A stretch of DNA of 64,000 nt, from assembly GCF_027244095.1 (NCBI RefSeq), contig NC_069657.1:246738674-246802673 (forward strand), written 5' to 3'. Under the pieces are notes generated by a model. It made no database searches and was not told where the DNA came from. It was given only the letters and a program-made list of their open reading frames with translations. The position numbers were made by a program, and so were the translations under genes. Within the stretch, counting starts at the first letter, position 1, and every line of letters starts with the position of its first letter. This document shows, piece after piece, positions 57,003 through 64,000 of the stretch. The DNA comes from Hemicordylus capensis. Lineage: Eukaryota > Chordata > Lepidosauria > Squamata > Cordylidae.

Positions 57003-60000
57003 CTGAAACAATAAGTAGGATCAGGGAAAGTGGGCTTATTTCATTTATGTATGACAGGGCTTTGTAAGCTTTATAATACTGTTACCTCTAAAATAGAATG
57101 CAAAGTTACACGGCCCCTGCCTTCCTCTCCCCTGCATGTTGAATCAGGGAGTTATGTAAAGATTCTAATCCTGATTTCTAAATACTAGTCATAATGTCTG
57201 AATATGTATTTAAAATGCTCCTATTTTGAAATTATTCTTCTGAATTTTGGAACTTGATCTGAGTCAGAAATAGATCAATGTTTCAACAATATGTTCTGAT
57301 TTTGTGTCATCAAAATCCACACTTTTTTTTTTCTACCACCCAAATTGACAAAGTTGAGAGCAGACACAGCAGCAGTGCCTCTTTGGCCAATGGGTGGAAG
57401 AGAGTTTCCTCTCAGGAGGCAAGCTCTTATGAGAGCTCGACTCCCAGGAGGGAACTTTCTTCCACCCATTGTCCAAAGAATTGCCACTGCTGGGTCTGCC
57501 CTTGGCCACCATCTCCAAGGCTCCAGGATGGTCAGGTGGTGATAGAAGCAGACAATGAGACAGGAGACAACAACCACTCAACTCCTCTGACACACCGAAA
57601 GCTGGAAGCAATGATGCTTCTTTGGCTGCTGGGGCAAAGTTCCTCTCAGTAACTCTCTTCCACTCCATCAGCCAAAGAAGCACAGCTAGTATGCCTGTCC
57701 TTAGCTTTCTATGCACCAGAGGAGCAGGGTGGTTGTCAGCTGTTCCCCTGTCTCCCGCTCATTGCCCTTAAATATCCCTATGCCTTGGAGATGTCAATAA
57801 GAACCCTGCCTCCTGACAGCTCATGCCTGACCCCCTTATAAGATGCTTGTGACCCCTTGGGGTTCATTACTCACACTGAGAATCCTGAGGTATGATATTT
57901 TGAACTGCTTCCTATGACATGTGGCCCAAAACAATTTATGATCAAGCCAACAATAAAAAATATACTTAACATAAACACAGATTAAAGTACAGCAATAAAA
58001 TAATGGGTAACGGTACAGTAGAATAATGGTAATCATTCAAGAACAGTGAATTTTTATCCAGCAAGACTGCTGTTTTATAGCTGCTCCCCTCACAAATACA
58101 ATTAAATCTTACATAAATTTAGCTAAAGGTTTATTCAGAAACAACTCAATTTTCTCCTTCTCTTTTCCCTTCCAATTTTTTCTCTCTGACTCCGCCTCCC
58201 ACACTCTCTAAGGCAGGGGTGTAAAACTGTGGCCCTCCAGCTGTTGTTGGCCTACAACTCCCATCATCCCCAGTCACCATGACCAGTAGCCAGGGATGAT
58301 GGGAGTTGTAGGCCAGCAACAGCTGGAGGGCCTCAGTTTGACACCCCTGCTCTAAGGGATCCCCAATGGGACAAACTTCTCAACAACAAACCATAAAGGA
58401 TTACTAGATAGATTACAACATATCCCTCCCCTTTATAACAACCAAAATTGAATTGGAAGTCAACATAAACAATCTGAAGTTGTATTCCGGAGACCTGGAA
58501 AATATTCCACTTGGAAATCAAAATTCATAAACCTGGTGATCCATTTGGCTATTCTTGGAGTTGCTTGTCTTGATCCCCAAGTAGAAATAAAGCAGATGGG
58601 GGGTGGTGGCCTCACTGTAAATTGAATTTTCTGCCCCACAAGTAACATTTGAGCAGAGGAATTTGATGATAGGCCAAAGACAAGTCCAAAGTTCTGACCA
58701 CTGAGACCTCCTTCAAAGTATGCAGCACTTCACTGATATTGTGTAATGGATGACAATCCACTACCATGCTGGAGTTCACAGCTCTTAAATCTATGCACAT
58801 TCAAAGTGTATTGTTCAATTTTTGCACAAGAACATGGGAGAGACCCATTCTGATAAATCAACAGGTTCTATGAGGTCAGCATGCTGTAGTCTTAAGAGCT
58901 CCTCTCTAAGTGACTGGCACAATGTTCTGGGTACGTTCCTCATTTTGTGTTGTACAGATATTGCATTTGATTTCATCCGAGTTTTATGTTTGAAATGTAT
59001 GGCAGTTCCAGGAGTATCAGCAACATTTCCCAAGTAATCAGCAGTCATATCAGCATATGAATGCTCCATCATCTGTAAGATGGGCTCCGTGCTGTTAGGG
59101 GTTTAACACTGCCCATAGATCTTCCAGCCCAATATTGAGACTCCTTTTTTTGACATATACACTTTCCCTTCTGAAGTACATCCTTTGTATTCCATGACAA
59201 CAGTGAAGTATCCATTTATGGTAACAGGGGAACCTCTATATCCCCATGAGTGGATGACTGAAGACTTCAAGTGCAGATCTGATGTAGCATGCAGTTTCTT
59301 GTAAAGAAGATGGGAAATGATAGTGTACGGATAACAAGTATCAGCCAACAGCATAGCCACTTCATGACCATTAAGTTTAACTTGACAATATGGAGAAGCA
59401 GGCTCCAATTCTGTCACACGTAAAACACTTTCAGGAAGCAGTTCAGCTGCCTCATCCTTATCAGATGGTGAATCAATAATGGGGTGGACAGCGGACTTGC
59501 AAACCATAGCAAAGTGTCCTATTTCTTATTTATTTATTTGCACCTTTTTCAAGTGACCTCAGAATCATTTTATTTATGGTCATAAACCAAACAAAATTAA
59601 AACTCTCCCATTCCCTCTCTTTGACACCAACCTGATACTCCCTACAGTATCCCCATTGGAACAAACATCTTAACAACACAACATAAAAGATTACTAGATA
59701 GAATACAACAACTGCGAAGAGCAAAGAGTGTAGGGAGTTGTTTGGTGGTGAATGACCAGCACAACAAGCACTCCGGTTTTCTAGAGTGGACAATGGTCCT
59801 CAAGGATGGTGCTCTTCCAGGTAAATGTGCTTAGGATGCCCTCTTAGTGAAGGCCATGTAGAATATGGAAGTTACCTGCAGAGAATGGCATGAATGCATC
59901 CCTCTTTACAAATTTCCCTTCAGAGTCAAGAAAATGCTCTGGGTAGAATTTGTATGGCTTCTCCCACTGGGTCTCATCTTGCAGCACAGAGGCCAGTAAT

Positions 60001-60017
60001 GGCATGATCTCAGTTCC
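56815..60017 (-). CDS. Third CYP2 cytochrome P450 gene (gene C), last two exons
   Basis: Exon 8 (59876-60017) and exon 9 (56815-57002) of a further tandem CYP2 copy; exons 1-7 are not found here and probably lie beyond the right edge. Both exons are open, of standard length (142 and 188 bp), with GT-AG borders and matching phase. They encode [26 protein letters not shown] and then [16 protein letters not shown], ending LCAVPRS. The haem cysteine is present; the residue after it is Val where gene B has Ala, which the FxxGxxxCxG signature tolerates. Intron 8 is 2.9 kb against 0.36 kb in gene B, mostly through a Gypsy element. Whether the gene works depends on exons outside the window. Confidence 0.88.
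57003..58070. other. Gene C intron 8, left part
   Basis: About 57905-58065 aligns with intron 8 of genes A and B. The segment 57320-57700, with open frames up to 127 codons on both strands, has internal inverted similarity ('ccaatgggtggaagagagtttcctctcaggagg') and is absent from gene B, so it is an unclassified insertion. Confidence 0.45.
58071..59710 (-). mobile_element. Ty3/Gypsy LTR retrotransposon (fossil)
   Basis: A minus-strand element with LTR remnants at both ends: 3' LTR about 58071-58421 (holding a hAT MITE) and 5' LTR about 59506-59710, both starting TGTTGTA. The 3' LTR is preceded by a purine tract. A 5-bp target duplication ACTGC lies at 58066-58070 and 59711-59715. Internal remnants are retropepsin-like (about 59110-59500), reverse transcriptase (about 58640-59070) and RNase H (about 58460-58640). 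It is far shorter than a complete element and heavily broken. The homologous introns of genes A and B lack it, so it inserted after, or on only one side of, the duplications. Confidence 0.85.
58214..58349. mobile_element. 136-bp fold-back hAT MITE in a Gypsy LTR
   Basis: Arms begin CAGGGGTGTAAAACTGTGG. Perfect target duplication CTCTAAGG (58206-58213, 58350-58357). Core 'cctacaactcccatcatcccc' like the other three fold-back copies. Confidence 0.85.
59876..60017 (-). CDS. Gene C exon 8
   Basis: 142 bp; TTTTTCAG acceptor, GTAACT donor. Encodes the meander region [23 protein letters not shown], nearly identical to gene B. Confidence 0.9.
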
Positions 60018-61449
60018 CTGAAAAACCAGAGCAATGAGCAGTTTAATTATGAACCAGTATGGATCTGTAGCAAAATATTGCCATGTTTCTCTTGTGTCCA
60101 TGTGTTATCTGAGCCTGTGGCTGAGCATGATGAAAAAAAGGGAAAGGTTGCTATCTAAACAAACAAACAAACAAACAAACAAACAAACAAATACCTGCTC
60201 TAACAGGGTTTTTACTGCATTTAGACATTTCCTTTATTTCTGTTTTCTGGGGGGGGGGTTTGGGTGAGGGGCACTTGTTACTAGCTGTCTTTATTCTGCC
60301 TGTCTCCCAGGAGCCTCCCTGTTTGCAGTTGTATCCCCAGGCTTGGAGATTGCACCTTGGATATGCTCAGATGCTTCACAGCAACATGAGCTCTCAATTT
60401 ATGATACACATGGGGACAGGTCATTTAGTTGGTAGTGGGCTAGTTGCCCCTAGATTTGGCTACAAACAAAGCCGATTGGAATGGGGATAAAGATTCATGC
60501 CTCCTGGAGCCCCATCTAAGCAGACTCCAGGAATTAACTAACTCAGGTGAATTCCCAGGAGTCAACAAAGCAAGTTAACTCTCAAGGCCACCCTGCACTC
60601 AGAGGGAACTGCCTTAACTCCTCTCATCCTCTTGCAAGAGATATCAACCTGCTAACAAGCCGATTATGTCAAGCAGGAAGGAAAGTAGATAAGACAGTGA
60701 AGCAATAGCCTCCCCATCACAAAGAAGATGAGTCAGTGACGTAGGTCTAGAGGTGTACCTATTGAAATTATTGATAGAATTACTAAAGAGCCCATCCCAG
60801 CACAGATACTCTTTGGTGCAGCTGCACACTCTGATTTTCATCACAATCTGCCTTGCACACAAAAGGCAATCCCCACATTGTTACACCCAGGAAGAACACT
60901 TAGACACAATGCATTCTATGCTGGCCTGTCCTGGCACTTCTTATCAGCAAAGCAAAGCAATAGGAATGTGCCCCCAAGGCACGTTTTTGGGTATAAATAT
61001 CCTTAATTCCATGGCCCATTGTGCTCTCCCGTGCACTGGAGACTCCAAAGACCGCAGCAAGAAAACTTAATGCTCCCTTGGTTACTTCTCTTGGGACTCC
61101 ATTGCAACAAGCGGTCTCTTGTGCTCCACTTGGGACTCTTTCCAGCAATTTTCCTACTCTCCTTGTATGTTATACTTGGGACTTCATTGAGCATTCCATA
61201 TGCTCTCCTGCAACCTACAAAGAGCCTGAAATCACTAGTTCTTTGGGCGATGCATGGTGCACAGGCCATAGGCTGTGTTCAGTTTATCATGCCATCTCCC
61301 AAATTGGTCCTTGTGCCAATCCACCCAGCTTGCCTTGCTCCCATAGGAAGCTGGACCCACGGAGAAACCCTTCTTGTGAGGACCTCTTTTCTACTAATAC
61401 CTGCAACCCTCCTGCTTTCCATCTCACTACCTTAGAGGACTGTTGGAGA
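60018..61449. other. Gene C intron 7, unassigned part
   Basis: It includes an (AAAC)n microsatellite at 60156-60191. From about 60880 there is a TGTTACACCC start, a TATAAATAT at about 60991 and repeated 'cttgggactc' motifs. This could be part of an old LTR cut by the L1, but I cannot show a second end. Confidence 0.35.
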
Positions 61450-64000
61450 TTTTAGAAGGAGATATTTTGATTTTTGGAGATATGAATGCAGTCCTTAGTA
61501 TGACTCAAGATATATTGGGAAAATATAAGAGGAGCACTGACAAAGTACCTTGAAATGTGGAAGACTATATGTCATCATTATCGTTGGTTGATGCATGGAG
61601 ATACAAAACCCATTAGAAAAAGGATATACCTTCTTCTTGGCACTACATCAGACATATTCAAGAATTGATATGTGCTAGGTTTGTTTTACCCAGTTTTACC
61701 CAAGCTCATAGATGTGGAAGGGACTCCATTGGCATACACAGATCATAATCCGAAAAATGTGAAACTGAAAAAAGAAAACTCTTCCCCAAGAAAATGGAGA
61801 TTAAATAGCAGTTTGATATTACCAGAAGAAATCAAGCAGAAATGTCAATTTGAATTAGAGAGTTTCAAATTAAAATGATGGAGGTTGTCTCATTATTTTC
61901 AGTTTGGGATGCGAGCAAAGCTTTTATGAGAGGACTCCTGATTTCATTGGCATCAAACAAAAAGAAAGTTCTGTGAGATCAGAAAGAAACATTAGTAAAT
62001 GAATTGCAGCAGCTTGAATTGAGACAAACAAAATCCTAAAGATGAGATTTCACAAAATCTGAAAGAGCTTTGGAAACAAGTAGACTTAATGGATGCTAAA
62101 GAGACTTATAAGAAAATGAATTTTGCCAAACAGAAATATTTTGAGAAGGGTAATAAACCAGATAAATTATTGGCATATAAACTGAGAAAAGAGCAAGAGA
62201 GAAGGACTATTGATTCAATATGGAATGGAAAAGAATTTGTTTTGACTACGAATGAGATGACAGATCAATTTGTGGAGCACTGTTCTCAATTATATAAAAC
62301 AAAAACATCAATTAAGGACAAGATTCAGCCATATTTAGACAATTCACAAAGTAAAGAATTCACAGACCAACAAAAAGAGATATTAAATAAACCAATTACA
62401 GAGGAAGAGACTAGCGAGGCGATACAGGGGTTAAAATTAGATGAATTGCCAGGCCTGGATGGATTTCCAGCATTTTATTACAGGACTTTTCAAGACATAT
62501 TGGTTAAACCATTGACTCAGACAATGAATGAGATACAATATTGTCACAGTATACCCGACACATGGCAAGAAGCGTATATTACATTGATCCATAAAGAGGA
62601 ACAGGATCCAACACATCCCGAATCCTATAGACCTATTTCACTATTAAATGTGGATTACAAAGGTTTTGTGGCTATTTTGGTGGCAAGATTGAAGAGATTC
62701 TTAACAGACATAATACATTCTGATCAGACTGGATTTGTTCCAAAGAGACACATGAAAGATAACTTAAGTTATATTTTGAAGGCTATTGAGGAGATAACTT
62801 TGAAAGGTAATAAGGCAGCAATGGTCTTTCTTGATGCCGAGAAGGCCTTTGATAATTTGGAATGGCAATTTATGTTAACGGTGTTGGAAAAGATGAATTG
62901 TGGTCCAAATTTCATTTCTTGGATTCAGAGTATCTATCAGGACCAGACAGCGAAAGTAATAGTGAACAGGGCAATATCCCAAACACGTACTGTTACGAAA
63001 GGGACAAGAAAAGGATGTCCACTTTCCCCTTTATTGTTTATTTTGGCCTTGGAACAATTGATGTGGGAGTTTCAAGAAGAGGAAAGAATATTGGGAATGA
63101 AGATTGTCAGGCAATAACAAAAGATAAAGAGGAGAACTGGTCTTGTGGTAGCAAGCATGACTTGTCCCCTTAGCTAAGCAGGGTCCACCCTGGTTGCATA
63201 TGAATGGGAGACTAGATGTGTGAGCACTGTAAGATATTCCCCTCAGGGGATAAAGCCACTCTGGGAAGAGCAGGAGGTTTCAAATTCCCTCTCTGGCATC
63301 TCCAAGATAGGGCTGAGAGAGATTCCTGTCTACAACCTTGGAGAAGCTGCTGCCAGTCTGTGAAGACAATACTGAGCTAGATAGACCAATGGTCTGACTC
63401 AGTATATGGCAGCTTCCTGTGTTGCTATATGCAGATGATGTAGTACTTACAATTACTCAACCAGGGGTCTCACTAAACCATGTAATGGAGAAAATTCAGC
63501 AATATGGGAGGGTTTCTGGATATAAATTGAATAAGAGCAAGACACAGATGGTAACATGGAATATTAAAGATGAAGAACAGAAAGAATTGGGGGAAAGAAC
63601 AGGATTCCAGTTTAGTGTTAAACCAGTAAAATACTTGGGGATTGATGTAATGGCAGTTAATAAAGACTTATTTAAAAACAACTATTTACCATTAAGGAAG
63701 AATATACTGGCTGATCTGAAGAGATGGAAAAAATTAAATCTTTCCTGGCTGGGAAGAATATCAGCAGTTAAAATGAATGTTTTGTGCCCAAGATTAACTT
63801 CTTATGTCAAATGTTACCAATAAGAATTAAAGAGACGATACTAAATGAGTGGCAAAGACATGTCAACTCTTTTATTTGGGTGAATAAAAGACCCAGAGTG
63901 AAATTTAAGATCATGCAAGATGCAAAAGAATGTGGACGACTGGCTCTCCCAAATTTGAAATGATATTACCATGCCAGTTGCCTAACATGGATTGCAGAGT
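61450..64000 (+). mobile_element. L1 LINE ORF2, truncated by the window edge
   Basis: Endonuclease remnants (ILFGDMNAVLSMTQD) are followed by a 342-codon open stretch at 62089-63117 with RT motifs (YRPISLLNVDYK, DQTGFVPKRHMKDN, VFLDAEKAFDNLEW, KGTRKGCPLSPLLF). After a 5S SINE at 63133-63423, the catalytic LLYADDVVL and DLKRWKKLNLSWLGRISAVKMNVL follow. The 5' part carries stops and frameshifts. It continues past 64000. Confidence 0.85.
63133..63423 (+). mobile_element. 5S rRNA-derived SINE in L1
   Basis: The 5S-like head (TAGCTAAGCAGGGTCCACC, GGGAGACT) and CR1-like tail ('gaccaatggtctgactcagtatatggcagcttcctgtg') separate RT motif blocks of the L1, immediately before its YADD motif. No clear target duplication. 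Confidence 0.8.

Noticed and set aside
57275-57716. Overlapping frames of 100-127 codons on both strands
   Set aside because: They come from an internally inverted, repeat-like insert in gene C intron 8 and mirror each other.
60880-61449. Possible LTR with TATA box
   Set aside because: A TGTTACACCC start and TATAAATAT are present, but no matching end, poly(A) signal or partner copy was found.

Overview
The window looks like nuclear DNA of a squamate reptile, probably a lizard. The host genes have short exons with vertebrate GT-AG splice sites. The repeats are the squamate mixture of CR1, L2 and L1 LINEs, tRNA-derived SINEs with the tail seen on Sauria SINEs, a 5S rRNA-derived SINE, many hAT elements, a tyrosine-recombinase retrotransposon and long microsatellites. 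No organism name is given in the sequence, so this is inference.

The only host genes I can support form a head-to-tail array of cytochrome P450 family 2 (CYP2) genes on the minus strand. The middle copy (gene B, 17346-41660) is complete: nine exons, all with GT-AG borders, give an uninterrupted 497-residue protein with every P450 landmark. To the left lies a decayed copy (gene A), of which exon 9 (3429-3616), an exon 5 carrying a frameshift (6636-6801) and pieces of introns 8 and 1 remain. To the right, the last two exons of a third copy (gene C, 56815-60017) are intact and the rest lies beyond the window. Introns 8 of all three copies still align, so they date later insertions: a Ty3/Gypsy element sits only in gene C and a small hAT element only in gene A.

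Everything else is transposable-element sediment. Left part (1-17 kb): an LTR-like repeat, two inverted TIR elements, Tc1, SINEs, a long L2 LINE, hAT elements and a CR1. Gene B introns (17-41 kb): hAT elements, a CR1 end, and in intron 4 a LINE whose 3.3-kb endonuclease/RT frame is open throughout, followed by a 2.2-kb hAT element with internal tandem repeats. 43-51 kb: a CR1 LINE split by a DIRS/Ngaro-type element that carries an SGNH-hydrolase-like gene, followed by a short capsid-gene fossil. 51-54.7 kb: an L1 flanked by unusually long direct repeats within hAT sequence. 58-59.7 kb: the Gypsy fossil. 61.4-64 kb: an L1 interrupted by a 5S SINE and running off the edge.

The genes act together only as a gene family: microsomal monooxygenases multiplied by tandem duplication, one copy decaying while another stays intact. 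No previously unknown cellular system is evident. The points most worth checking are the intact LINE with its unusual in-frame two-stop junction, the SGNH-bearing tyrosine-recombinase element, the capsid fossil, and the built-in empty sites provided by the duplicated introns.
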